Source of the DNA: Pseudomonadales bacterium
Lineage (GTDB): Bacteria > Pseudomonadota > Gammaproteobacteria > Pseudomonadales > Halieaceae
Length of the DNA: 64,000 nucleotides
Direction: 5' to 3'
NCBI GenBank assembly: GCA_024234735.1
Contig: JACKNV010000012.1
Location: 20,980 to 84,979, forward strand
Below, piece after piece: positions 33,320 to 42,449 of this stretch. Made by a program: the position numbers and the translations under genes. Every line of letters begins with the position of its first letter. Position 1 is the first letter of the stretch. Below the pieces are notes generated by a model, which worked only from the letters and a program-made list of their open reading frames with translations, did no database searches and was not told the origin of the DNA.

Positions 33320-35451
33320 GCGAGGAACTCAAGGGCGAGATTCGCCGCGCCTATAACGCCATCATCGAGGGAAAATCCCTGAGGCCCCGCTGGGGGCAGC
33401 GGCAGATGATCGCCGAGGTGGCCAATAGCCTGGCGCGCATTCCCGGGCCGGGGCAGGCCGCCTCCGGCCCCGCGGTGTGCGTGGTCGAGGCGGGTACCGG
33501 CACCGGCAAGACCATTGCCTATGCGGTCGCGGCCATTCCCATCGCGCGGGCGCTCAACAAGCGCCTGGTGGTCGCCACGGCAACGGTCGCCCTGCAGGAG
33601 CAGTTCGTCAACAAGGATCTGCCCGATATCCGTCGCCACAGCGGCCTCGATTTCAGTTTCGCCCTGGCCAAGGGGCGGCGCCGCTATGTTTGCCTGTCAA
33701 AACTCGATCGCCAGCTGGGTCATGGCGGCGACAGCCTGTTGCCGCTGTATCCCGATGACCTGGGCGCGCCGGCCGGCGCCGATGCGATGCCGGTCTACAA
33801 CGCCATGATCGATGCCCTGGGGCGGGGCCAGTGGGACGGTGACCGCGACAGCTGGCCCGCCGCCATCGCGGAGGAAACCTGGTACGGCGTCACCACCGAT
33901 CACAGCCAGTGCAGCGGCCGGCGCTGCCCCAATATCGGCCAGTGCAGTTTTTTCCAGGCACGCGATGCCCTGCAGAACGCCGACATCATCGTCACCAACC
34001 ACGACCTGACCCTGTCGGACCTGGCCCTGGGTGGCGGCGCCATACTGTCCGCTCCCGAGGACAGTATCTACGTCTTCGATGAGGGCCATCACCTGCCAGA
34101 CAAGGCCCTGGCCCACTTCGCCAGCTTTTGCCGCCTGCATACCACGGTGCAATGGCTGGGCGAGAGCGGCAAGCTGCTGGCCCAGGCGGCGCCGGCCCTG
34201 GCACCCCTGGATGCGCTGCAGCGCACCCTGCAGCGCCTTCCCGCCGCCATGGAGGAGGCGGCGGCGAGCCTGCAGGTCGCCGAGCAGGCGGTGGCGGCCC
34301 TGTTCGAGGAGGTGCCCGCCGACGATCGCCGGGAGGACCGGCAACTGCGCCTGGAACACGGCCTGGTGCCGCCCGCGCTGCAGCCAGTGGCGGCCACCCT
34401 GGCGGCGCAGTTCCAGCAGCTGGTGCAGGACCTGGCGCGCATGGAAGCCCAACTGGAGGAGGCCCTGGAGGACGACTTTGCCGGCTTGGACAAGGCCGCC
34501 ATCGAGACCTGGCACATCAATCTCGGTGGGCTGCTGGCGCGGGCGGAAGGCACCCTGGCGCTGTGGCGGGAATACGCGGTCAGCGGCGAGGGCGAGGTGC
34601 CGCCGAAGGCGCGCTGGATCACCCTGCTCAACAGCAACGGGCAGTTTGGTTTCGAGCTGCGCTGCAGTCCCATCCTGGCGGCGGACATCCTGCAGGAGTG
34701 CCTGTGGTCCAGGGCCGCCGGGGTGGTGGTCACCTCCGCGACGATGACCGCGCTGAACTCCTTCGAGCGCTTCATCCTGCACTCCGGTTGTCCCCGTGAG
34801 GCCAGCTTCAAGATCGTCGCCAGCCCCTTCGACTACGCCAACGCGGTGTTCCAGGTGCCCGCCATGGACTGCGATCCCGGCGATGCCCAGGCGCACACCC
34901 GGGCGCTGATCGAGCAACTGCCGCGCCTGCTTCTGCCGTCCGAGGGCAGCCTGGTGCTGTTTTCCTCGCGCCGCCAGATGGTGGACGTGTTCGAGGGCGT
35001 GACCCCGGACCTGCGCGAACGCATCCTGCTGCAGGGTGACTACAGCAAGCAGGAAATCCTGCGGCGCCACCGGGAAACCATCGACGCGGGCAGGGGCAGC
35101 GTGATCTTCGGGCTGGCCAGCTTCGCCGAGGGGGTGGACCTGCCCGGTGACTACTGTCGGCACGTGGTCATCGCCAAGATTCCCTTTGCCGTGCCCGACA
35201 GCCCGCTGGAGGCCGCCCTGGCGGAGTGGGTGGAGGCCCAGGGCCGCAACGCCTTCATGGAGATCAGCGTGCCCGATGCCGCCCTGCGCCTGGTGCAGGC
35301 CAGTGGACGCCTGTTGCGAACCGAGCGCGATGGCGGCAAGGTGACCCTCATGGACCGCAGAATACTGACCAGGCGCTATGGTCGCGCCATCCTGGATTCA
35401 CTGCCCCCCTTCCGGCGTGAACTGGGCCAGACTGTGAGCGTGGGTCCGTGA
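33313..35451 (+). CDS. dinG: ATP-dependent DNA helicase DinG
   Basis: A 712-residue XPD-like superfamily 2 helicase (5'-3') that resolves R-loops and D-loops. Walker A is AGTGTGKT near residue 61, the four 4Fe-4S ligands are Cys127, Cys200, Cys205 and Cys211, and the DEAH-box equivalent is DEGH (256-259). The C-terminal motifs include LVLFSSRRQM and FAEGVDLPGD. The N-terminus LLSEELKGEIRRAY aligns with MISAELK of Pseudomonas DinG if the TTG at 33313 is the start. That overlaps the acyltransferase stop by 7 nt, so translation is coupled. It shares GTGA with the next gene. SOS control is not evident: no LexA box was seen upstream. Confidence 0.93.
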   Translation: MLSEELKGEIRRAYNAIIEGKSLRPRWGQRQMIAEVANSLARIPGPGQAASGPAVCVVEAGTGTGKTIAYAVAAIPIARALNKRLVVATATVALQEQFVNKDLPDIRRHSGLDFSFALAKGRRRYVCLSKLDRQLGHGGDSLLPLYPDDLGAPAGADAMPVYNAMIDALGRGQWDGDRDSWPAAIAEETWYGVTTDHSQCSGRRCPNIGQCSFFQARDALQNADIIVTNHDLTLSDLALGGGAILSAPEDSIYVFDEGHHLPDKALAHFASFCRLHTTVQWLGESGKLLAQAAPALAPLDALQRTLQRLPAAMEEAAASLQVAEQAVAALFEEVPADDRREDRQLRLEHGLVPPALQPVAATLAAQFQQLVQDLARMEAQLEEALEDDFAGLDKAAIETWHINLGGLLARAEGTLALWREYAVSGEGEVPPKARWITLLNSNGQFGFELRCSPILAADILQECLWSRAAGVVVTSATMTALNSFERFILHSGCPREASFKIVASPFDYANAVFQVPAMDCDPGDAQAHTRALIEQLPRLLLPSEGSLVLFSSRRQMVDVFEGVTPDLRERILLQGDYSKQEILRRHRETIDAGRGSVIFGLASFAEGVDLPGDYCRHVVIAKIPFAVPDSPLEAALAEWVEAQGRNAFMEISVPDAALRLVQASGRLLRTERDGGKVTLMDRRILTRRYGRAILDSLPPFRRELGQTVSVGP

Positions 35452-35780
35452 ATACGGATGTGGCCGCGCTGCTGATCGATATCGAGGCGGAACTGCGCCA
35501 GCTGGGCTTGTGGCAGCGCGAGCCGCCGCCGGCCGCGGCGCTGGCCTCGGAGCAGCCGTTTTGCGTGGATACCCTGAGCCTGCCGCAGTGGCTGCAGTTT
35601 GTCTTCCTGCCGCGACTCTACCTGCTGCTGGAACGGGAATCCCCGCTGCCGGATCGCTGTGGTATCGCGCCCATGGCGCAGGAGTACTTTCGCGGCACCG
35701 GGCTGGCCAGCGCGGCCCTGGAGCGGGCCCTGCTGCGGATCGACGCGTTGCTTTCGGGGGGAGAGCGCGGCGGGCAGTGA
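35448..35780 (+). CDS. yqcC: YqcC family protein
   Basis: A 110-residue small cytoplasmic protein. The segment QPFCVDTLSLPQWLQFVFLPRL (central; shown in part as PFCVDTLSLPQWLQFVF) and the C-terminal APMAQEYFR are the YqcC/DUF446 pattern. The protein is helical and its role is unknown; in E. coli the gene is beside truC. Here it starts with GTG at 35448 and overlaps the dinG stop codon (GTGA), so it is the third gene of the acyltransferase-dinG-yqcC operon. Confidence 0.85.
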   Translation: MNTDVAALLIDIEAELRQLGLWQREPPPAAALASEQPFCVDTLSLPQWLQFVFLPRLYLLLERESPLPDRCGIAPMAQEYFRGTGLASAALERALLRIDALLSGGERGGQ

Positions 35781-35807
35781 AGGCCACCCGCCGCTGGAGG
35801 GGCGAGC

Positions 35808-36989
35808 CTAGACGCGCTCCAGCACCGTGGTGATGCCCTGGCCCAGGCCGATACACATGGTGGATACACCCAGGGTCAGGTCCCGGTCTTCCATCACGTT
35901 CAGCAGGGAGCCGGTGATACGCGTCCCGGAGCAGCCGAAGGGATGGCCCAGGGCGATGGCGCCGCCGTGCACGTTCACCTTCTCGTCCATCTTGTCCAGC
36001 AGGCCCAGATCCTTGAGCACCGGCAATGCCTGCGCGGCGAAGGCCTCGTTGAGCTCGACCATGTCGATATCGTCGATGGTCAGGCCCAGCTTCTTCAGCG
36101 CCTTCTGGGTCGAGGGCACCGGGCCGTAGCCCATGATGGACGGGTCCACGCCGGCCAGCGCCATGCCTTTGACACGGGCGATGGGAGTGAGGCCCAGGGC
36201 CTGGGCTTTTTCCGCGGACATCATCAGCATGGCGGAGGCGCCGTCGGAGATCTGCGAGGATTGGCCCGGGGTGACCGTGCCGCCCTGGGGGTTGAAGGAA
36301 GGCTTGAGCTGGGCCAGGCCCTCCAGGGTGGTTTCCGGGCGAATGGTCTCATCCACGGTCACCGACACCAGCGCGCCGCTTTCGTCGTGGCCGTCGATGG
36401 GGATGATCTCGCGCTTGAACTTGCCCTCGACAGTTGCCTTGTGGGCCAGTTGGTGGGAGCGCAGCCCCATCTTGTCCTGGTCCTCGCGGGTGACCCCGTG
36501 CATCATCGCCAGCATTTCCGCGGTCATGCCCATCATGCCCGCGGCCTTGGCCACCGAGCGACCCATGCGCGGATTGGGGTCGACATTGGCCGGGTCCATC
36601 ATGGGCAGGTGACCCAGGTGCTCCACGCCGCCCACCAGGTAGACCTCGCCGATACCGGCCATGATGTTGGCGGCGGCGGTCTGCAGGGCACTCATGGAGG
36701 AGCCGCACAGGCGGTTCACGGTCTGGGCCGGAATGGTGTGCGGCAGTTCGGCGTTGAGCACGATCATCCGCGCCAGGTTCATGCCCTGCTCACCGCGCTG
36801 GATGACGCAGCCCCAGATCAGGTCGTCGATCTCGGCCGGGTCCAGCGCCGTGTTGCGCGCCAGCAGGCCTTTTATGACTTGCGCCGACAGATCGTCGGCG
36901 CGCACGTTGCGGAAGCAACCGTTCTTGGAACGCCCCATGGCCGAGCGGGCGTAATCTACAATCACTGCGTCTCTTGGATTCAAACTCAC
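35808..36989 (-). CDS. fadA: 3-ketoacyl-CoA thiolase, fatty acid oxidation complex subunit beta
   Basis: A 393-residue thiolase that cleaves 3-ketoacyl-CoA with CoA in the last step of beta-oxidation. The nucleophile Cys95 is in RLCGSS; the His and second Cys are in GGAIALGHPFGCSG and CIGLGQG. VVNEAFA-type segment ELNEAFAAQ is present. The N-terminus (MGRSKNGCFRNVRADDLSA) is specifically FadA. It starts with GTG at 36989 behind AAAGGAGAA, 28 nt after fadB, forming the fadBA operon. The tetrameric complex with FadB channels intermediates. Confidence 0.96.
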   Translation of the reverse strand: MSLNPRDAVIVDYARSAMGRSKNGCFRNVRADDLSAQVIKGLLARNTALDPAEIDDLIWGCVIQRGEQGMNLARMIVLNAELPHTIPAQTVNRLCGSSMSALQTAAANIMAGIGEVYLVGGVEHLGHLPMMDPANVDPNPRMGRSVAKAAGMMGMTAEMLAMMHGVTREDQDKMGLRSHQLAHKATVEGKFKREIIPIDGHDESGALVSVTVDETIRPETTLEGLAQLKPSFNPQGGTVTPGQSSQISDGASAMLMMSAEKAQALGLTPIARVKGMALAGVDPSIMGYGPVPSTQKALKKLGLTIDDIDMVELNEAFAAQALPVLKDLGLLDKMDEKVNVHGGAIALGHPFGCSGTRITGSLLNVMEDRDLTLGVSTMCIGLGQGITTVLERV

Positions 36990-37017
36990 AGTACTTCTCC
37001 TTTGTCTAGCCCGTCAC

Positions 37018-39165
37018 TCAGTAGTAGGTCTTGCCGTTGGCGAGCATGTCTCGCATGGCGTCGGTCAGTTCGTAGGCCTTGCCCAGGTAGGCGAATTTTT
37101 CCGAGGCCTCGGCGATATGGGCCAGGCCCACGGTGTCCATCCAGCGGAATATCCCGCCGCGGAAGGGCGGAAAGCCCACGCCGTAGAGCAGGGCCAGGTC
37201 CGCTTCCGCGGGGGTGCCGACGATGCCCTCCTCCACACAGCGGGCCATTTCGATGGCCATGGGCAGCATCATGCGGGCGATGATGTCCTCGCGCTCGAAT
37301 TCGGTGCGCTCGCCGCAGGCCGGGGCCAGCAGCGTGTAGACTTCCTCGTTGACGACCTTCTGCGGCTTGCCGCGTTTGTCGGCCACGTATTCATAAAAGC
37401 CCTTGCCGTTCTTCTGGCCGTAGCGGTTGTGTTCGAACATTACCTCGGCCACCGTCTTGTACTCGGGCTGCATGCGGTCCGGGAAGCCCTCGGCCATGAC
37501 CTGGGCGGCGTGCACCCCGGTGTCGATGCCGACCACATCCATCAGGTAGGCCGGGCCCATGGGCCAGCCCCAGCGTTCCATGACCTTGTCCACCGCCTGG
37601 AAATCGGCGCCGTCGCGCAGCAACATGTTGAAGCCGCCGAAGTAGGGGAACAGCACACGGTTCACCAGGAAGCCGGGGCAGTCGTTGACCACTACCGCTT
37701 TCTTGCCCATCTTGTTGGCATAGGCCACGGTGCGCGCCACCGCGTGATCGGAGGTTTGCTCGCCGCGGATCACCTCCACCAGCGGCATGGCGTGTACCGG
37801 GTTGAAAAAGTGCATGCCGCAGAAGTTTTCCGGGCGTTGCAGGTTCTTTGCCAGGCGCGTGATGGAGATGGTCGAGGTATTGGAGGCCAGGACCGCGTCG
37901 CTGGCGATCTGCTGCTCGGTCTCGGCCAGCACGATGCCCTTGACCTTCTCGTTCTCGACAACGGCTTCGACCACGATGTCCACATTCTCGAAACCGGCGT
38001 AAGTCAGGGTGGGATCGATGCTGTTGAGGATGTCGCCCATCTGGTTGGGGGTCATGCGGCCGCGGGCGACCCGCTTGGCCAGCAGTTTGTTGGCTTCGCT
38101 CAGTCCCAGGTCCAGGCCGTCCTGGTTGATATCCTTCATTTTGATAGGGGTGCCCTTGAGGGCGCTCTGGTAGGCGATACCGCCGCCCATGATACCGGCG
38201 CCCAGCACGGCCGCATGCTCGATCTTTTTGTCGGCCTTTTTCTCCCAGCCCTTGGCTTTCTTGCCCAGCAGCTGGTCGTTGAGGAATACGCCGACCAGGG
38301 CGGCCGCCACGGGGGTGGTCGCCAGCTCGGCGAAACCCTCGGCCTCGACTTCCAGTGCCGCTTCCAGTCCCATGGCGCGCGCTTTCTCGATGACGTCCAC
38401 TACCTTGACCGGGGCGGGGTAGTTCTTGCCGGCCTGCTGGCCGACCATGGCCTTGATGGTGAAAAAGGACATCAGCGCCTCGGTGTCGTTCAGGGGCAAC
38501 GGGCCGTGCTTGCGGGCGCGGCGTTCGCTGTATTCGAGGTTGCCGTCGATGGCGTGTTGCAGGGTGGCCAGGGTGACCTCGCGCAGTTGCTCGGGTGCGG
38601 CGACGGCGTCCACGGCACCGGCCTTGAGGGCCTCCTCGGGACGCTTGTCGGCGCCGGTGGCCATCCACATCACCGCCTCGTCGACACCGATGATGCGCGG
38701 CAGGCGCACGGTGCCGCCCCAGCCGGGCAGAATGCCCAGCTTGGTTTCCGGCAGGCCTATTTTCGCCGCACTGCTCATCACCCGGAAGTCACAGGCGAGG
38801 CAGCACTCCAGGCCGCCACCCATGGCGAAACCGTTGATCGCCACGGCGCTGGGGTAGGGCAGGCTGGCGAGGCGGTTGAAGTTGTTGTTGTTGGTGCCGG
38901 TGAACGGCTTGATCTCTTCCTTGCTGGCGCCGAACAGCGTGGTGAACTCGGTGATGTCGGCGCCGACAATGAATACCGGCTTGGCGCTGGTTACCAGCAG
39001 GCCCTTTATGCCCGGCTCGGCCTCCAGGGCGTCGAGTGCGGCGGTCAGGGCCGTCACGGTTTGCTGGTCGAACTTGTTGACGGATTCGCCTTGCAGGTCG
39101 AAATTCAATTCGGCGATGTCGCCGTCCAGGCGTTTCACCGTGAGCGCGTCACTCTGGTAGATCAT
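37018..39165 (-). CDS. fadB: Fatty acid oxidation complex subunit alpha
   Basis: A 715-residue multifunctional enzyme with enoyl-CoA hydratase, 3-hydroxyacyl-CoA dehydrogenase and isomerase/epimerase activities. The N-terminal crotonase domain has the oxyanion segment GGGLECCLACDFRV and the catalytic-Glu loop GLPETKLGILPGWGG. The NAD-binding domain has GAGIMGGGIAY near residue 325 and the catalytic His in HFFNPVHAMPLVEV. A C-terminal dehydrogenase dimer domain follows. The ATG at 39165 aligns with E. coli FadB (MLYKGDTL/MIYQSDAL); a longer start adds 18 unrelated residues. It leads the fadBA operon and is divergent from the copper/haem lipoprotein gene. Confidence 0.96.
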   Translation of the reverse strand: MIYQSDALTVKRLDGDIAELNFDLQGESVNKFDQQTVTALTAALDALEAEPGIKGLLVTSAKPVFIVGADITEFTTLFGASKEEIKPFTGTNNNNFNRLASLPYPSAVAINGFAMGGGLECCLACDFRVMSSAAKIGLPETKLGILPGWGGTVRLPRIIGVDEAVMWMATGADKRPEEALKAGAVDAVAAPEQLREVTLATLQHAIDGNLEYSERRARKHGPLPLNDTEALMSFFTIKAMVGQQAGKNYPAPVKVVDVIEKARAMGLEAALEVEAEGFAELATTPVAAALVGVFLNDQLLGKKAKGWEKKADKKIEHAAVLGAGIMGGGIAYQSALKGTPIKMKDINQDGLDLGLSEANKLLAKRVARGRMTPNQMGDILNSIDPTLTYAGFENVDIVVEAVVENEKVKGIVLAETEQQIASDAVLASNTSTISITRLAKNLQRPENFCGMHFFNPVHAMPLVEVIRGEQTSDHAVARTVAYANKMGKKAVVVNDCPGFLVNRVLFPYFGGFNMLLRDGADFQAVDKVMERWGWPMGPAYLMDVVGIDTGVHAAQVMAEGFPDRMQPEYKTVAEVMFEHNRYGQKNGKGFYEYVADKRGKPQKVVNEEVYTLLAPACGERTEFEREDIIARMMLPMAIEMARCVEEGIVGTPAEADLALLYGVGFPPFRGGIFRWMDTVGLAHIAEASEKFAYLGKAYELTDAMRDMLANGKTYY

Positions 39166-39411
39166 ATCGAAGTCCTGTTGGTGTAGTGTAACTGTCCACT
39201 GGGGGTGGCTGTAGGCCATTCCGCCGCAAAGGCCGGAACAGCCGTGGGGGCGGTATTGTAACGGGCAAAAAGGGTGCAGGGAACCAAAAGTTTACAGCGA
39301 CAACATTGCGCTGGCGGCAGCTGCGGCCTGCGGTCGCCGGCATTGTTTGCGGTGCGGGCAGCCCGCGGAATTGCCTGACTTGCCGGCGCCCTTGTGCTAA
39401 TTTGGCGCGCT

Positions 39412-41940
39412 ATGAAGCCTGTCACCCTCCCTGCCGGAGCGCCCGTTCGCGGGTTGGCCCTGTGTGCGCTGCTCCTGCTCGCCGCCTGCGGCGGCGGGGG
39501 CGGCGGCTCGTCCACGGGCAGCGGCGACAACGCGCAACCCCAGGGCACTCCCAGCGCACCGGCGGTATCCTGGTACAGCGCTGCCAAGCCGCTGGTGGCG
39601 CGCTACTGCGTCTCCTGCCACAGTGCCGACAGCGCTGCGGCCCCCTTCCCCCTGGAAACCTACCAGCAGGTGCTGGGCAAGCGCTCGGCCCTGGTGTATG
39701 TGCTGGAGAGCGGCACCATGCCGCCGCAGGGCTATGCCGCCCCGTCGGTCTCCGAGGCTGCCCTGCTGTTGGACTGGCTGAATTCCGGCGCGCCCGAGGG
39801 CGACCCCTCGCAGGAGCCGCTGCGTCAGGTGGCCGACGGCTTTACCTACCACGGCGAAGCCCGGGCCATCATCGAGGAAAAATGCGTCAACTGCCATGAG
39901 GAGGGCGGTATCGCGCCGTTCCCGCTGGACAGTTACGAGAAGGTCAGGGCGGTGAGTGCCGCCGCGGCCTTCGCCATCGACAACGGCAGTATGCCGCCGT
40001 GGCACCCGACCGAGGGTTATACCCGCTTCAGCGGCAGCCGGGCGCTCACTCCCGAGCAGAAGTACGTGCTGCTGAACTGGCTGCAGGGCGACCTCGCCGA
40101 GGGTGATCCCGCCAGTTACCAGGCCCCATCGCAGGAAACCGGCGGCGCGGCCGGCGACTACGACCTGCGCTTGCCGCTACCCCAGGCCTATACCCCGACC
40201 CTGCGCCCCGATGACCACCGCTGTTTTGCCATCGAGTGGCCGCTGGATGAATTTGCCTACGTCACCAACGTGGACGTGGTGCCCGATCAAGTGGACGAAG
40301 TGCATCATGTGATCGTGTCCATCGCCGAGCCCGAGGACGCGGCCGCCTATTACGCCGCCGGTGGCGAGGACGGCCGCCCCGGCTGGTACTGCCTGGGCAT
40401 GGGGGGGCTGGACGGTTCTCCCCTGACGCGCCAGATCGGCGGCTGGGTGCCCGGGGCGGCGGACGAGCCACCGCCGACGGGAACCGGCATTGGAGTGGAA
40501 CCGGGCTCGGTGATGGTCGTGCAGGTGCACTACAACACGCTGGTGGCCGAGCCGAAGCCGGACCAGTCGACCGTCCTGGTGGCGACCGCGGCCGAGGTGG
40601 AGCGCCCCGCCAGCACCTTCCTGATAACCGACCCCCGCTGGTTGCAGCCCGGCGGCATGCCGATCGCTGCCGGCGACCCCAATGCCTACCACGAGTTTAC
40701 CCTGGGCACCAATGTTCTCGGGTTGATTCGCGGCGAGCCCGCCGGTATCGGGTTCGAAGACCCGTGGGTAATGCACAACGGCTTCATCCATATGCATACC
40801 CGCGGCAAGAGCGGCCGCCTCACCCTGCTGCGGGCGGATGGCACCGAGCAGATCCTGCTCGATATCCGCGACTGGGACTTCAACTGGCAGAGCACCTACC
40901 GCTTCGAGCGGGAAATGTTGATGGAGCCCGGCGACCGCATCAAGCTGGAGTGTTGGTGGGATAACACCCGGGCAAACCAGGATATCGTCAACGGTGTGCA
41001 GCAGGAGCCCAGCTACATCGAGTGGGGCGATGGCACCGGTGACGAGATGTGCCTGTACTCGGTGTTGATGACGCCGCCACAGGCGGATTACGACTACAGC
41101 CATGCGCCGACGGTGCACATCGAGACCCCTGCCTATCGCCAGCAATTCGCCGCCGGGGACCTGGTACCCCTGCGGCTGCTGTTCACCAACTTTACCCTGC
41201 AGGACCCGGGCAGCCACGACCACGGCGACGCCGACATGCATGACGACATGGGTCATCCGGATGAGGAGGATGATCACAGCCAGGTGTTCAGCGGGCACTA
41301 CCACGTATACCTGGATACCGATGACGATGAAGCCGGGCACCTCACTGCCTGGGACGACAGCTTCTACTACCAGCTGGCAGAGGATATCCAGCCCGGCACA
41401 CACACCCTGCGCGTCAGTCTGCGCGGCGGCGATCACCACGCCCTGGGCATAGAGGAGCAGGTGGAGTTCGAGGTGGTGGCCAGCCCCGCGGGCGAGCGCG
41501 TACCCCTGGTGGCGGTGGATGCATGGGCCGAGCAGGATGCGGCGGCGGACAGCCTGGCGGCGCATCGCCCCGCCCAAGTGAACTGCCCGGCCAACAGCTG
41601 GTATGAAGAGGACGGTGCGCTGGAGGTCGAGACCGGCTACTGCAATTACCTGTCCCTGGCCCAGCCCAGCCGGGCCGCCATAGAGCGGGGCGACACCCTG
41701 CACCTGGTGTTGTGGCATGCCGATCTGGCTTTCGAGGAGCCGGCCAGCGCCCACGTGGCGGTGAGTATTGGCGGAAAACTGCTGTGGCAGGCCGAGGTAG
41801 CCATCCCCGCCAGGGCCAATATCTACGACCTGCGCATTCCTGTCGATTTCGACGCACCGGCGGGCAGCGCGGTGGAGTTCCACCTGCACAACCACGGTTA
41901 CAATACCTGGACCCTGCTGGAACTGGAGGTCGAGCGCTGA
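39412..41940 (+). CDS. Lipoprotein with two haem c motifs and PHM/DBH-type copper monooxygenase domain
   Basis: An 842-residue exported protein. A signal peptide ends in lipobox LAAC (Cys26) before a Gly/Ser linker. Two cytochrome c-like domains have CVSCH (66-70) and CVNCH (158-162), with GTMPP and GSMPP Met103/Met194 as axial candidates. Residues about 265-560 match the copper type II monooxygenase fold: VHHV (His298/299) and QVHYN (His373) for one copper, IHMH (His460/462) and DEMC (Met546) for the other, the same order as in PHM and DBH. A His/Asp-rich stretch (601-635) and a HYHVYLD domain follow, then a C-terminal beta domain. Fused haems suggest a built-in electron donor instead of ascorbate. 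The substrate is unknown. It is the first gene of a coupled five-gene operon. Confidence 0.85.
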   Translation: MKPVTLPAGAPVRGLALCALLLLAACGGGGGGSSTGSGDNAQPQGTPSAPAVSWYSAAKPLVARYCVSCHSADSAAAPFPLETYQQVLGKRSALVYVLESGTMPPQGYAAPSVSEAALLLDWLNSGAPEGDPSQEPLRQVADGFTYHGEARAIIEEKCVNCHEEGGIAPFPLDSYEKVRAVSAAAAFAIDNGSMPPWHPTEGYTRFSGSRALTPEQKYVLLNWLQGDLAEGDPASYQAPSQETGGAAGDYDLRLPLPQAYTPTLRPDDHRCFAIEWPLDEFAYVTNVDVVPDQVDEVHHVIVSIAEPEDAAAYYAAGGEDGRPGWYCLGMGGLDGSPLTRQIGGWVPGAADEPPPTGTGIGVEPGSVMVVQVHYNTLVAEPKPDQSTVLVATAAEVERPASTFLITDPRWLQPGGMPIAAGDPNAYHEFTLGTNVLGLIRGEPAGIGFEDPWVMHNGFIHMHTRGKSGRLTLLRADGTEQILLDIRDWDFNWQSTYRFEREMLMEPGDRIKLECWWDNTRANQDIVNGVQQEPSYIEWGDGTGDEMCLYSVLMTPPQADYDYSHAPTVHIETPAYRQQFAAGDLVPLRLLFTNFTLQDPGSHDHGDADMHDDMGHPDEEDDHSQVFSGHYHVYLDTDDDEAGHLTAWDDSFYYQLAEDIQPGTHTLRVSLRGGDHHALGIEEQVEFEVVASPAGERVPLVAVDAWAEQDAAADSLAAHRPAQVNCPANSWYEEDGALEVETGYCNYLSLAQPSRAAIERGDTLHLVLWHADLAFEEPASAHVAVSIGGKLLWQAEVAIPARANIYDLRIPVDFDAPAGSAVEFHLHNHGYNTWTLLELEVER

Positions 41941-42449
41941 AAAAGCGAATTCAGGCGTGGTGGTGGGGGGCGGCACTGGCCCTGTGGGTGCTGCCTGCCG
42001 GGGCGGCCGTGGAGGCGGGTGACGGTGCGCCGGATGTCGTCCTGCCGCTGCTGGTGGACGACGGCTCTGCCAGTCAGTCGCTGGCGGCCCTGCGCGGCAA
42101 GGTGGTCTACCTGGACTTCTGGGCATCCTGGTGCGGCCCCTGTCGCGTCTCCTTTCCCCAACTGGAACAACTGCGCGCGGAACTGGGGCCCCGGGGCTTC
42201 GAGGTGCTGGCGGTAAACGTGGACGAAGTCGAGGCCGATGCGCGGCGCTTCCTGCAACAGGTACCGGTGAGTTACCCGGTGGTGCGCGATGCCAGCGGCG
42301 CCACGCCGGCAGCCTACGGTATCCTCGGTATGCCCACCGGCTACCTCATCGACCGCGACGGTTTGGTCCGTCTGGTGCACCAGGGCTATCGCCGCAGCGA
42401 CGGCGAAGCCCTGCGCGCCCAGGTGCTGGAACTACTGGGAGAACAGTGA
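41937..42449 (+). CDS. TlpA-like thioredoxin-fold disulfide reductase
   Basis: A 170-residue exported thioredoxin-like protein. A signal sequence or anchor (about 7-24) is followed by a TlpA/ResA-type domain with WCGPC (Cys66/Cys69) and the cis-Pro segment GMPTGYLID. TlpA proteins keep cysteines reduced outside the cytoplasm, for example for haem c attachment or copper centres. It probably starts at the CTG at 41937: GGAGG lies seven nt upstream and CTGA overlaps the preceding stop. No ATG or GTG is suitably placed. It shares TGATG with the next gene. A job in maturing the diheme/copper lipoprotein is likely from context. Confidence 0.88.
   Translation: MKKRIQAWWWGAALALWVLPAGAAVEAGDGAPDVVLPLLVDDGSASQSLAALRGKVVYLDFWASWCGPCRVSFPQLEQLRAELGPRGFEVLAVNVDEVEADARRFLQQVPVSYPVVRDASGATPAAYGILGMPTGYLIDRDGLVRLVHQGYRRSDGEALRAQVLELLGEQ

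Noticed and set aside
33313..35451. LexA-type SOS box upstream of dinG
   Set aside because: The gene starts inside the acyltransferase gene and no CTG-N10-CAG-like site was convincing.
37117..39186. Very long open frame antisense to fadB (689 codons)
   Set aside because: It mirrors fadB in high-GC DNA, has His/Gly/Gln-rich translation without domain motifs, and fadB is certain.
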